This document shows positions 22,655 to 30,804 of a DNA stretch of 34,061 bases, one piece after another (the first letter of the stretch is position 1; each line of letters begins with the position of its first letter). The stretch covers positions 1 to 34,061 of the forward strand of contig CADCVF010000045.1 of the NCBI GenBank assembly GCA_902806095.1, in the 5' to 3' direction. Origin of the DNA: an uncultured Rubrobacteraceae bacterium. GTDB taxonomy: Bacteria > Actinomycetota > Rubrobacteria > Rubrobacterales > Rubrobacteraceae. The position numbers and the translations under genes were made by a program. Below the pieces are notes generated by a model. That model saw only the letters and a list, made by a program, of their open reading frames with translations. It had not been told where the DNA came from and did no database searches.

Positions 22655-24121
22655 TTACCGGGGGAGGATCTGGTCGAGGCCATCCTGGGTGCGTGGGTCG
22701 GCTACGTCGAGCCTCGCGCCACCCCTGCTCTCCGGGACAGGGAAGACGAACCGATGATCGTCGGCCCTGCGGTACCCTTCCGACTCGGTATCGAGGAGCC
22801 TCAGGAGCGCCCGGACGACGACCCCGTCGAACTCGGTGTCTATGCCAGCGCTCAACAGCTCCCGCGCCTCCACGGACTCCATGCCTGGACGGCTGGGTTG
22901 GTCGAGCACCATGGCGGCGTAGGCCTGCGCCACTGCGAGTATCCTGGCTTCCAGGGGTATCCAGGGACCGCGCAGCTTGTCAGGGTATCCCCTGCCGTCA
23001 GGGCGCTCGTGGTGCCAGCGAACCCACTGCGACATCTCTTCGAACTCGGGAACCGCTGCGAGTGCCTCTTCGCCGCGCGCCGCGTGCTCGGCCAGCCGAC
23101 CCTGGGCGATGGAGTTGAGCTTGCCCGTCGCCAGGAGCAGATCCTCCGGCAGCCCGAACAACCCGATGTTGTGCAGAAGCCCGGCCATCCGCAGCCGTCC
23201 CACACGAGCGTCGTCCAACTTCATCTCGTGGGCCAGGTCAGCCGCGTACGCCGCTGTGGCCGCCGCATGCCTGTGTGTGTACCCGTCCCTCGCGCCAAGG
23301 TCCCTGATGACCATGGTCCCGAAAGTGGTATTGGAGGTCGTGAGAGCCTGCTCCAGAGACCCCACCCGCGCCCTTAACTCACGGTTCTCTTTCGCCTTCT
23401 CCCGCGAGCGGTACACGAGCACCTGGCTCACGAGGGAGCCGGCTACCATGACCAGAGCCGCCATCGGACCGTATGTCAGCAAGACCAGTGTCCCCAATCC
23501 TACCGTAAGAACTGCTACGGCATGCGGGAGTAGATAGGGCTCTACGAATTCCTTCCAGGCCTCCTCGAACGTTTGACGATACTTCACGTGCAGGAGACCC
23601 ATGTTGAGCGCCTTGTTTGCACCGACCATAGTCACCCCTGCGGCCAAAGCCGCGTATACGGCCGAAGCCGTAGACTCAGGAGCGGCCGCCAACAGAGGTC
23701 CGGAGGCGAAGGAGAAGACTATGCTTGCCAGGTATATTTCTATTGTCACGCAGCTCATTTCGTAGGTCGTGCGTAGCCGGTCTTTCCCCCCTGTCAGCGC
23801 AGCACAAGGCACAGCCGCTGCCATAGCCCAGAGAGGGCCCAACATCACGACTGCTGCCAGTTGGCCGATCTCTACGGTGCTGATCTCGCCGCGCTCGCTG
23901 ATGCGTATTGGAAACGTGTCAGCCAGAACGAGGAGTACGGCGAAGACCGCTGCTCCGAGAATGAACCGTACCTCGGTTGGTGCACCGTACCAGTACGTCC
24001 AACACGCAGCGAGCGTTACGGCGAATGCCGCCAAAACCCCGATATAGGTTCTCAGGTTGGTCTCGCCCAAATTTCTCAGCCGCCTGCAGCCCTGTGTACT
24101 AGAGTCTGTATTCTCGCACAC
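22655..24121 (-). CDS. Membrane protein with a degenerate HD-GYP domain
   Basis: A 488-residue protein. About seven or eight membrane segments occupy residues 25-235, followed by a short coiled linker (about 238-262) and an HD-GYP-like domain (265-460). The HD dyad is H317-N318 (LLHNIGLFGLP), not HD. The later metal-binding Asp is Gln (AVAQAYAAM where ADA is usual). HHERPDGRGYP (370-380) is kept. Loss of two metal ligands predicts a poor or inactive phosphodiesterase that may still bind nucleotide or partner. GTG 24121 lacks a clear SD; a later start near the TTG in RNLGETN is possible. It is the upstream gene of the pair with the GGDEF/HD-GYP protein. The 24122-24329 gap is relatively AT-rich and shows no convincing gene. 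Confidence 0.8.
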   Translation of the reverse strand: MCENTDSSTQGCRRLRNLGETNLRTYIGVLAAFAVTLAACWTYWYGAPTEVRFILGAAVFAVLLVLADTFPIRISERGEISTVEIGQLAAVVMLGPLWAMAAAVPCAALTGGKDRLRTTYEMSCVTIEIYLASIVFSFASGPLLAAAPESTASAVYAALAAGVTMVGANKALNMGLLHVKYRQTFEEAWKEFVEPYLLPHAVAVLTVGLGTLVLLTYGPMAALVMVAGSLVSQVLVYRSREKAKENRELRARVGSLEQALTTSNTTFGTMVIRDLGARDGYTHRHAAATAAYAADLAHEMKLDDARVGRLRMAGLLHNIGLFGLPEDLLLATGKLNSIAQGRLAEHAARGEEALAAVPEFEEMSQWVRWHHERPDGRGYPDKLRGPWIPLEARILAVAQAYAAMVLDQPSRPGMESVEARELLSAGIDTEFDGVVVRALLRLLDTESEGYRRADDHRFVFPVPESRGGARLDVADPRTQDGLDQILPR

Positions 24122-24329
24122 AACGCAGACCCATCACAAGCGGACAGATCTATTTCACCAAGATTATCCTACCAACATTTGGTGCGCCACTTCATCATTG
24201 CACCCCCTCTCTGCTCGTCTCATTAGGATCATTGCTACCTGATTGTGCCAGAAAACCGCCGGAATCGAAAGTAAAAAGGAACAAAAAGTGCGTGCTGTAT
24301 TAGTCGGTTGTGCCCGCTTTGCACGGTGT

Positions 24330-25574
24330 TTACTCTCCCTTCTCTGCACGCAGTTGCGTTGCTTGGTCGGCTCTTCCCCAATCTCTTGTGGGGACGGCGA
24401 TCATAACGAGCAGGACGATGAGGCCTACCACCGCGGTTGCGATGCCCGCAAGAACGTATGTGGAGCGGGGCCCGACAGCATCCACAAGCAAGCCGCCCAC
24501 GAGGTAAGCGAGGGCCTCTCCGGCACTGTAGCCCAGGAACCTGATGGAGAATACGCGTCCCAGTAAGGCTTCGGGCACCCGCTTTTGAAGGATGGTGTCG
24601 GTCGCGACGTTGTCGATGCCGGTAGCCGCGCCCTCTACCGTCAGGGCACCGAGGGCGAGGATGAAGACGGGGGCCAGGCCCGTACCCACCAACGCGCAGG
24701 CCCCGACGAAGATACTCAGGAAGTACAAGAGCACCAGGTTGATCCTGTCCCCCACCACGACCATCATGGCGGAGCCAAGCACCATGCCGCCCCCCCAGAG
24801 GCCTACCAGCAGCCCGTAACCCGCGTCCCCGGCTCCGAAGGTCACCTTAGCGAGGAATACCTCCGCCGGGACCGTCGCGTTGATCGTCAGAAGGGTGAGG
24901 AAGGCTCCGACTACTATAGCCAGCGGAACGCGCGCACCGATAAGGTAGCCGAACCCTGACCGCAGTTCGCGGACGAAGCCCTCTTCTTCCTCGCTCTCCC
25001 GGCGGGGGCGGGGCAAGGGTACCCTGGAGAGGAGGATGGCTGAGACCAGGTAGGTTACGGCGTCTGCCAGGAAGGCCGCGTCGACCCCGATACTCGCGAC
25101 CAGCAGGCCTCCAAGGGCCGGACCGACCATTATGGAGGCGCTGAACGTGCCGCCTATGAGGGCGTTGGCGCGCGTCAGATCCCCCCCACCAACCACGCTA
25201 GGGAAGGCGGCACGGACCGTGGGGTTGAAGACCGTACGGGCAAGGCCCATAAGGAAGACGAGAATGTAGATGGTGGCGAGATCCCTGGCGAAGACAAGCC
25301 CTAGGACGAGAACCGCCCGCGCAAGGTCGCTGGCTACCAGGACGACCCTGCGGTCGACGCGATCAGCTAGCACTCCAGCAAGCGGGCTCGCGATGGTGGG
25401 CAGCAGACGGGCGACGAGCGCACCGCCAACGGCCGAGGCGCTGCCCGTGATCTGGACTACCAGGACCACGAGCGCGACCATCGAGACCGCGTCGCCCACG
25501 AACGAGGTCCCCTGGCCGATCCAGAGCCGCAAAAAGCGAGCGTTTCTTAGAAGAGAGTCGTTAGTGGAGTCCAT
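24330..25574 (-). CDS. MFS transporter (EntS/MFS_3-like exporter)
   Basis: A 414-residue protein with about 12 membrane helices. The MFS loop 2-3 signature is present as GVLADRVDRRVVLVASD. The central cytoplasmic loop is charged (LPRPRRESEEEEGFVRELRSGF). The second half contains a matching GLLVGLWGGGMVLGSAMMVVVGDRI. Overall layout resembles the enterobactin-exporter-like MFS group, which expels siderophores or drugs. The frame runs back to 25640, but ATG 25574 has GAGGGGG six bases upstream and begins at the usual RNARFLRLWIGQ. No biosynthetic genes adjoin it, so the substrate is unknown. Confidence 0.85.
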   Translation of the reverse strand: MDSTNDSLLRNARFLRLWIGQGTSFVGDAVSMVALVVLVVQITGSASAVGGALVARLLPTIASPLAGVLADRVDRRVVLVASDLARAVLVLGLVFARDLATIYILVFLMGLARTVFNPTVRAAFPSVVGGGDLTRANALIGGTFSASIMVGPALGGLLVASIGVDAAFLADAVTYLVSAILLSRVPLPRPRRESEEEEGFVRELRSGFGYLIGARVPLAIVVGAFLTLLTINATVPAEVFLAKVTFGAGDAGYGLLVGLWGGGMVLGSAMMVVVGDRINLVLLYFLSIFVGACALVGTGLAPVFILALGALTVEGAATGIDNVATDTILQKRVPEALLGRVFSIRFLGYSAGEALAYLVGGLLVDAVGPRSTYVLAGIATAVVGLIVLLVMIAVPTRDWGRADQATQLRAEKGE

Positions 25575-25697
25575 CCTCCACCCCCTCAACGAGACCCACC
25601 ACGCGGCCCCTGTCCTACGCCCTCCTCGCGGCGGGGCCACTACTCAGCTTAACCGACGGCGCTGGTACGCGCCTCCAGCCCGATCGTGTAAAGGACG

Positions 25698-25889
25698 CTA
25701 AGATCCTGGCTTCAAGGGCCCGTCTGAACTGCCCGGACCTGCCGGCGCCTTCCCGTCTCCACGACCAGGACGTTGGTCTTTCCACCGCTCCAGGGTGCGT
25801 CCTGGAAGATAGACGACGAAGAGCCAGGACAGGGCGACGACGAAGAACGCGATGACCACCATCAGGAACTGCCAGACCTCCGACGCCAA
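25698..25889 (-). CDS. Small single-helix membrane peptide
   Basis: A peptide of 63 residues from TTG 25889. One strong membrane helix (VWQFLMVVIAFFVVALSWLFV) is followed by YLPGRTLERWKD and a Pro/Gly-rich tail. AGAGG lies six bases before the TTG; the frame also extends to a GTG at 25928 (76 residues). It is upstream of the MFS gene on the same strand, 123 bases apart. Function unknown. The hydrophobic run and SD favour a real gene, but it is short. Confidence 0.5.
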   Translation of the reverse strand: MASEVWQFLMVVIAFFVVALSWLFVVYLPGRTLERWKDQRPGRGDGKAPAGPGSSDGPLKPGS

Positions 25890-26055
25890 AATCTTCCTCT
25901 CTGTCGCACGAGCAACAGTGCCGTACACAAAGAGTATCGTACATCAGGGCTGTATCCGCCGTAAGAAGATTACTCTGGTTTCACGGCACAGTGATGGTAC
26001 GCTTATGTTTCATGTGTCCGTGAGGTCACCCGATGAATGTCTGGCGAAGTCTGGC

Positions 26056-26964
26056 TCAGCGTTCCCAGAAGGGTGGATCGAAGACCCTGGGAGCCCATAT
26101 CTTTGTGTACTCGGGCCATAGCATGGTGTAATGGTTCGCGCCTTCGAGCAGTATCTCCGTGCGGATGTCGAGCGGTCCTGCCATCGCGTCACGGACTTGG
26201 TCAGAGATCAGCGGGTCGCTGCCAGGGAAGAAGCCCTGCGAGGCCCGCGCCAGCGCGACGGGACAACCCACGCCGCGCATCACTTCGGCAGTCGGGCTGG
26301 TGGAGGACACCGAAGGTGAGTCCTCTTCCGCCGCCGCACGGAGGGCTTTGGGCCTGTAGCCGTCCTCGACCTCCCCGAGGTCGTACAGGTAGAAATCGGC
26401 GAGGTCCTGGGGCAGGTCCTCCATCTTCAGGTTCTGGCCGGGGAACCAGAAGTCGAGGTAAGCTTCCGGGCTCTCGAAGGTCATGTCCAGGCGCTTGAAG
26501 GCCCGCGCAAGGCCCTCCTGTAGCGCGGCGGCCTCCTGTTTCTCTTCTTCGGTCATCTCTTCTGGCGTGCTCTCGACCCGGGGCCAGCCGCCGTCGAGCA
26601 GAACGAGGGCGCGTACGCGGTCGGGGAAAGCGAGAGCGGTCTTCAGGGCTACAAAACCGCCCATGGAGTGTCCTACAAGAACGGCGCTCTCCAGACCGAG
26701 GTGGTCGAGGACACGGACCACGTCGGCCGCATGCATTTCGAGGCCGTAGCCTGACTCGGGTTTGTCCGAGTCTCCACGGCCTCGCAGGTCCACGCCGACG
26801 AGGCCGCGCGAAGGGCCGAGGTAGCGCGCTGCGGCGTTGAACGCCCTGTGCTGGGCCGTGATGCCGTGCAGGCAGACCACGGGGTCGGGGCCTTCTCCGG
26901 CGCGTCCTATCGAGAGGTCCACCCCCCCGGGGACGCGTTCGCTCTTCCAGAGACTCTCTTCCAT
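26056..26964 (-). CDS. Alpha/beta hydrolase
   Basis: A 302-residue alpha/beta-hydrolase-fold enzyme. The oxyanion region is CLHG (31-34), VDLRGRGDSD is the usual second motif, the nucleophile is S100 in GHSMGG, and the catalytic histidine is H278 in GANHYTML. The acid is probably an Asp near 250-255 (FFPGSDPLISD). A cap domain with many Glu/Gln residues fills about 140-215. No SD precedes ATG 26964, but a TATAAT lies only eight bases upstream, which suggests a leaderless transcript. It diverges from the cystathionine beta-synthase gene over 56 bases. Substrate cannot be predicted. Confidence 0.85.
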   Translation of the reverse strand: MEESLWKSERVPGGVDLSIGRAGEGPDPVVCLHGITAQHRAFNAAARYLGPSRGLVGVDLRGRGDSDKPESGYGLEMHAADVVRVLDHLGLESAVLVGHSMGGFVALKTALAFPDRVRALVLLDGGWPRVESTPEEMTEEEKQEAAALQEGLARAFKRLDMTFESPEAYLDFWFPGQNLKMEDLPQDLADFYLYDLGEVEDGYRPKALRAAAEEDSPSVSSTSPTAEVMRGVGCPVALARASQGFFPGSDPLISDQVRDAMAGPLDIRTEILLEGANHYTMLWPEYTKIWAPRVFDPPFWER

Positions 26965-26972
26965 GGGCGGGG

Positions 26973-26978
26973 ATTATA
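26973..26978 (-). promoter_or_regulatory. -10 box of a likely leaderless promoter (alpha/beta hydrolase)
   Basis: TATAAT on the minus strand with eight bases between it and the ATG. Transcription would begin at or within two or three bases of the start codon. No -35 match is evident. Confidence 0.5.
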
Positions 26979-27008
26979 CGCGAAGGCGTTCTGAGGGGTA
27001 GGTGATGG

Positions 27009-27014
27009 TAATCT
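27009..27014 (+). promoter_or_regulatory. -10 box of a likely leaderless promoter (cystathionine beta-synthase)
   Basis: TAATCT (TAnnnT pattern) ends six bases before ATG 27021, and no SD lies between. The start point would coincide with the A of the ATG. Confidence 0.4.
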
Positions 27015-27020
27015 ACCCGG

Positions 27021-28025
27021 ATGGACTATTTCGAGAACGTACTCGAGGCTGTTGGGAACACGCCCCTGATCCGCATGGGCAAGATAGAACGTGACGAGGG
27101 TATAGAGGCCACACTCCTCGCGAAGGTCGAGTATCTGAACCCCGCCGGCTCTGTAAAGGACAGACCAGCCGTAAAGATGCTCGAGGTCGCCGAGAAAGAG
27201 GGGCTCCTGGGGCCAGGTGGGACCGTCGTCGAGCCGACAAGCGGGAACACCGGGGCCGGCCTGGCGCTGGCCGCCGCGGTCAAGGGTTACAGGTGCATCT
27301 GCGTGATGCCAGAGAAAGCCAGCAAAGAGAAACAGGACCTCCTGAAGGCCATGGGCGCCGAGGTTGTCGTCACGCCGCCCGCACCGCCCGAGGACCCCGA
27401 GAGCTACTACGCCGTCGCCGAGAGGCTTGCAGATGAGATCCCAGGCGGCTTCAAGCCAGGGCAGTACGAGAACCCGGCCAATCCCCTGGCCCACTACGAG
27501 ACGACGGGACCCGAGGTCTGGCGCCAGACGGAAGGCCGCATCACACATTTCGTAGCGGGGATGGGCACCTGTGGAACCATTACGGGAACAGGCCGCTACC
27601 TCAAAGAGCAGAGCCCCGAAGTCAGGATAGTCGGCGTCGACCCCGAGGGATCTATCTTCTCCGACCCCGACAACGTGCACTCCTACGCTGTGGAAGGGGT
27701 CGGGGAAGACTTCTATCCGGAAAACCACGACCCATCCGTGGTCGACGAGGTGATCCAGGTAGACGACCGTGAATCGTTCCTCATGACCCGCCGCCTGATG
27801 TCCGAAGAGGGCCTCTTCACCGGAGGCTCGTGCGGGATGGCAGCCGTAGGGGCGGTCCGCGCGGCTAAGGGGCTGCCAGAGGGCGCTGTGGTAGTCGTGC
27901 TCCTGCCAGACACAGGACGCAACTACGTCTCCAAGGCCTTCGACGACGACTGGGTGCTCGCCAACTCGGGCGCCACACAAGAGGATCTAGGAAGGCCCTA
28001 CCGCGTCTTCGAGGAGGGATCATGA
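27021..28025 (+). CDS. Cystathionine beta-synthase, short form
   Basis: A 334-residue fold-type II PLP enzyme. The PLP lysine is K46 in NPAGSVKDR, and the phosphate/substrate loop is TSGNTG (73-78). GMGTCGTITGTGRYL binds cofactor phosphate. EGVGEDFYP and the late GGSCGM are more like cystathionine beta-synthases than O-acetylserine sulfhydrylases. It lacks the C-terminal Bateman (CBS-pair) domains of longer bacterial and human forms, so SAM-type control through them is absent. The stop overlaps the gamma-lyase start by four bases (ATGA). Condensing homocysteine with serine here and cleaving cystathionine by the next enzyme gives reverse transsulfuration to cysteine. Confidence 0.82.
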   Translation: MDYFENVLEAVGNTPLIRMGKIERDEGIEATLLAKVEYLNPAGSVKDRPAVKMLEVAEKEGLLGPGGTVVEPTSGNTGAGLALAAAVKGYRCICVMPEKASKEKQDLLKAMGAEVVVTPPAPPEDPESYYAVAERLADEIPGGFKPGQYENPANPLAHYETTGPEVWRQTEGRITHFVAGMGTCGTITGTGRYLKEQSPEVRIVGVDPEGSIFSDPDNVHSYAVEGVGEDFYPENHDPSVVDEVIQVDDRESFLMTRRLMSEEGLFTGGSCGMAAVGAVRAAKGLPEGAVVVVLLPDTGRNYVSKAFDDDWVLANSGATQEDLGRPYRVFEEGS

Positions 28026-29182
28026 AGTTCGCAGATAGCGGGTTCTCCACACGCGCTATACACGCGGGGCAGGATCCTGATCCCGCGACGGGGGCGACGA
28101 TAGTCCCTATCTACCAGACCTCCACCTACACGCAGGAGGCGCCCGGCCAGCACAAGGGCTACGAGTACAGCCGAACGGGCAACCCGACCCGCACGGCCCT
28201 CGAAGAGTGCGTAGCGGCACTCGAAGGAGCCGAGTACGGCCTCGCCTTCGCCTCAGGGCTCGCCGCGACGACCGCGGTGATGAGCCTCTTCTCTCCGGGT
28301 GACCACGTCGTCGCCGGCGACGACCTCTACGGCGGCACGTACCGCCTCTTCGACAAGGTCCTCCCACGCACCGGCGGGCTTGACTTCACCTACGCTGATA
28401 CAACGGATGTTGCCTCCGTCGAAGAGGCGCTAAGGCCCGAGACGAGGCTGCTGTGGATCGAGACGCCGACCAACCCGATGCTCACCCTCTCCGACATCGC
28501 GATGCTCTCGGAGATGGCGCACGCACGGGGCGCCGTCGTCGCCGTAGACAACACCTTCGCCTCGCCGTACTTCCAGAACCCGCTCGGCCTGGGGGCGGAC
28601 ATCGTGGTCCACTCGACTACCAAGTACATGGGCGGCCACTCGGATGTGGTCGGCGGGGCGGTCGCGACCTCGAACGAGGAGTTCCACGAGGAGATCAAGT
28701 TCTACCAGAACGCCGCAGGCGCCGTGCCAGGCGCGTTCGACGCCTGGATCGTGCTCCGCGGCCTCAAGACCCTCTCCGTCCGTATGCGCCAGCACGAGGA
28801 GAACGCCCTCGCGGTGGCACGGTTCTTGCAGGATCATCCCGAGGTCGACACGGTGTACTACCCCGGCCTGCCCGACCATCCCCAGCACGAGCTGGCCAAG
28901 AGGCAGATGAGCGGTTTTTCGGGAATGGTCTCGTTTACCCTAACGGGCGGTGCCGAGGCCGCCTACGCCGCGGTGCAGAAGACCCGGGTCTTCCACTTCG
29001 CCGAAAGTCTAGGCGGGGTCGAGTCGCTCATAACCCATCCTGCCACGATGACCCACGCCGCCATCCCGCGCGAGCAGCGCGAGGCGAGAGGCGTCACCGA
29101 CGGCCTCATGCGCCTCTCGGTCGGCATCGAGGACAAAGATGACCTCATAGCCGACCTGGACGGCGCGATCAGCCCGCGATAG
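28022..29182 (+). CDS. Cystathionine gamma-lyase / gamma-synthase
   Basis: A 386-residue Cys/Met-metabolism PLP enzyme. The PLP lysine is K201 in [13 protein letters not shown]176 in [11 protein letters not shown] pairs with the pyridine nitrogen, and YSRTGNPTR (49-57) is the classic N-terminal block. The C-terminal [13 protein letters not shown] is also typical. Coupling to cystathionine beta-synthase through an ATGA overlap favours gamma-lyase activity (cystathionine to cysteine, 2-oxobutyrate and ammonia) over gamma-synthase. The two activities are hard to separate by sequence. Its 3' end overlaps the convergent LLM oxidoreductase by 14 bases. Confidence 0.88.
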   Translation: MKFADSGFSTRAIHAGQDPDPATGATIVPIYQTSTYTQEAPGQHKGYEYSRTGNPTRTALEECVAALEGAEYGLAFASGLAATTAVMSLFSPGDHVVAGDDLYGGTYRLFDKVLPRTGGLDFTYADTTDVASVEEALRPETRLLWIETPTNPMLTLSDIAMLSEMAHARGAVVAVDNTFASPYFQNPLGLGADIVVHSTTKYMGGHSDVVGGAVATSNEEFHEEIKFYQNAAGAVPGAFDAWIVLRGLKTLSVRMRQHEENALAVARFLQDHPEVDTVYYPGLPDHPQHELAKRQMSGFSGMVSFTLTGGAEAAYAAVQKTRVFHFAESLGGVESLITHPATMTHAAIPREQREARGVTDGLMRLSVGIEDKDDLIADLDGAISPR

Positions 29183-29963
29183 CCTCTCCGTTGCGCTCCC
29201 TGTAGTCGTCGCGCCAGGCGATCAGGTCCTTCAAGGGGCTCATGTCGTAGTCGGGGCCGCCGAAGCCCATGATGAGGTGGGTTATGCCATTCTCTACGTA
29301 GCGGTCGGCGTCCTTGACCAGCTCCGGACTGACCATTATGGAGCGCTCTATCTCATTCGGATCGCGGCCTACCTTCTCGCACCAGTCGTCGAGGATGCCG
29401 CTCTTGCGGGCCGCCTCCTCCGGGTTCCCGAAGCCGTTCCAGATGTGGGCGTGCTCGGCGACGATTCGCAATGTTACCTTCTCGCCCCCGCCGCCGATGA
29501 GGATCGGGACCTCACGCATGGGCGGCGGGTTCAGCTTACCGAGCCGTTCCTCGATAACGGGCATCGCGGCGTCGAGATCCCGCAGCCGGCTCCCCGCCGT
29601 CCCGAACTCGTAGCCGTACTCGTCGTAGTCCCTCTCGAACCATCCCGAGCCGATCCCGAGTATGAGGCGTCCGCCGGAGATATGGTCGACCGTGCGAGTC
29701 ATGTCCGCGAGCAGGTTTGCGTTCCTGTACGAGTTGCACGTGACGAGCGCCCCGAACTCCACCCGCTCCGTGACCTCGGCCATCGCCCCCAGCAGCGTCC
29801 AGCACTCGAAGTGCTTGCCGTCGGGGTCACCGTAGAGCGGGTAGAAGTGGTCCCAGTTGAAAAGCGTGTCGGCCCCCATCTCCTCGACCCTGAGCCACGC
29901 ATCGCGCATCTGCGCGTAACTGGCTTGCTGTGGATGAAGCTGCGCCCCGACCCTTACCGTCAT
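29169..29963 (-). CDS. LLM-class, F420-dependent oxidoreductase
   Basis: A 264-residue luciferase-like TIM-barrel protein. Characteristic blocks are [17 protein letters not shown] near the N-terminus, [25 protein letters not shown] in the middle and [17 protein letters not shown] after it. [21 protein letters not shown] follows. These match actinobacterial F420-dependent family members, which move hydride to or from F420. ATG 29963 has AGGAGG six bases upstream. It is tail-to-tail with the gamma-lyase, with a 14-base stop overlap. Substrate unknown. Confidence 0.85.
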   Translation of the reverse strand: MTVRVGAQLHPQQASYAQMRDAWLRVEEMGADTLFNWDHFYPLYGDPDGKHFECWTLLGAMAEVTERVEFGALVTCNSYRNANLLADMTRTVDHISGGRLILGIGSGWFERDYDEYGYEFGTAGSRLRDLDAAMPVIEERLGKLNPPPMREVPILIGGGGEKVTLRIVAEHAHIWNGFGNPEEAARKSGILDDWCEKVGRDPNEIERSIMVSPELVKDADRYVENGITHLIMGFGGPDYDMSPLKDLIAWRDDYRERNGEAIAG

Positions 29964-30015
29964 GCTTCGCCTCCTGTTCTGGCCAACCGGGAGATTATGC
30001 CACGTGGAGGGCAGG

Positions 30016-30756
30016 CTACAACAGCGCCCAGGCCGCGGTCGTGACGCCCAGAGTGCCGGTCAGGATCACGAGCCCCAGAGTGATCGCCCGGAACGCCCTC
30101 TCGGAGACGCGCCCAAGGAGCGCCGTCCCGATGGCCTTTCCGGCGATGGCAGCCGGAATGAGCAGGAGCCCCAGCGAGATTTCCGAGCCGTCCACAAGGC
30201 CGCGGAAGGCCAGGACCACGAGCCCGACGACGCTTATGGGCAAGAAGTACAGTGCGCTCGTCCCCCTGAATTCGTGCTTAGGGAGGTCGCGCGAGGCCAG
30301 GAGCAGCACTATCGGGGGACCGGCGAGCCCCGTCGAGGTCGAAAGCGCCCCGCTGGCCGAACCAGCGACGAGGGTCCCCCATCGCGTGCCCGTACCAGGC
30401 AGCCTGATGTCCCTGACCAGGAGCAGTGCCGAGAAGACGACGATTACGCCGACCCCGAGGCGCACGTAGTCAGGATCGATAATGCGCAGTACCTCGACAC
30501 CCAGCGCGACCCCGAAGAGAGCAGGGATCAGGAGAGCCAAGGCGAGCCGTCGCCTGGCTTCGCGCCAAGAATCCCACACCACGGCGCTGTTTATAACGAT
30601 CGAGAAGATAGCCGTAAGCACGACGACCGTTTTGGGCTCGTAGACGAAGAGGAGTATCGGCGTACTGATCAGGGCCAGCCCGAAGCCCGTTAGCCCCGTG
30701 ACGAGCCCTGCGAGCAACGCCGCAAAGAGCGCCACGAGCAGTGCCGCGCTCAACAA
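30016..30756 (-). CDS. TauE/SafE-family permease
   Basis: A 246-residue membrane protein with seven or eight helices in two related halves. The family glycine motifs are [19 protein letters not shown] in the first half and [19 protein letters not shown] in the second. Members export sulfite, sulfoacetate or other organic anions. The TTG start has GGAGGG eight bases upstream; a TTG one codon later is equivalent. It lies downstream of the siroheme decarboxylase on the same strand, separated by the 7-mer repeat. Both TauE-type transport and siroheme touch sulfur or nitrite metabolism, but a link is only suggestive. Confidence 0.8.
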   Translation of the reverse strand: MLSAALLVALFAALLAGLVTGLTGFGLALISTPILLFVYEPKTVVVLTAIFSIVINSAVVWDSWREARRRLALALLIPALFGVALGVEVLRIIDPDYVRLGVGVIVVFSALLLVRDIRLPGTGTRWGTLVAGSASGALSTSTGLAGPPIVLLLASRDLPKHEFRGTSALYFLPISVVGLVVLAFRGLVDGSEISLGLLLIPAAIAGKAIGTALLGRVSERAFRAITLGLVILTGTLGVTTAAWALL

Positions 30757-30776
30757 GGGAGCATCCCTCCCCCGAA

Positions 30777-30804
30777 GCCTGTAGCCTGATGCCTGATGCC
30801 TAGA
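30777..30804. repeat. 7-mer tandem repeat (GCCTGAT type)
   Basis: Four 7-mers in a row: GCCTGTA, GCCTGAT, GCCTGAT, GCCTAGA. The array ends exactly against the stop codon of the siroheme decarboxylase gene (30805-30807), as the array at 2162-2189 does with its genes. Confidence 0.65.

Noticed and set aside
24195-24210. Tiny minus-strand ORF with a GAGAGGGGG SD in the 24122-24329 gap
   Set aside because: It would encode about nine residues; nothing but the SD supports it.
24231-24260. Sigma-54-like TGGCAC motif on the minus strand upstream of the degenerate HD-GYP gene
   Set aside because: The second half (TTGCA at the right spacing) is absent, and actinomycetes generally lack sigma-54.
26907-27980. 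357-residue minus-strand frame opposite the cystathionine beta-synthase gene
   Set aside because: It lies wholly antisense to a clear PLP enzyme, has no recognisable domain, and its composition is that expected from a high-GC shadow frame.
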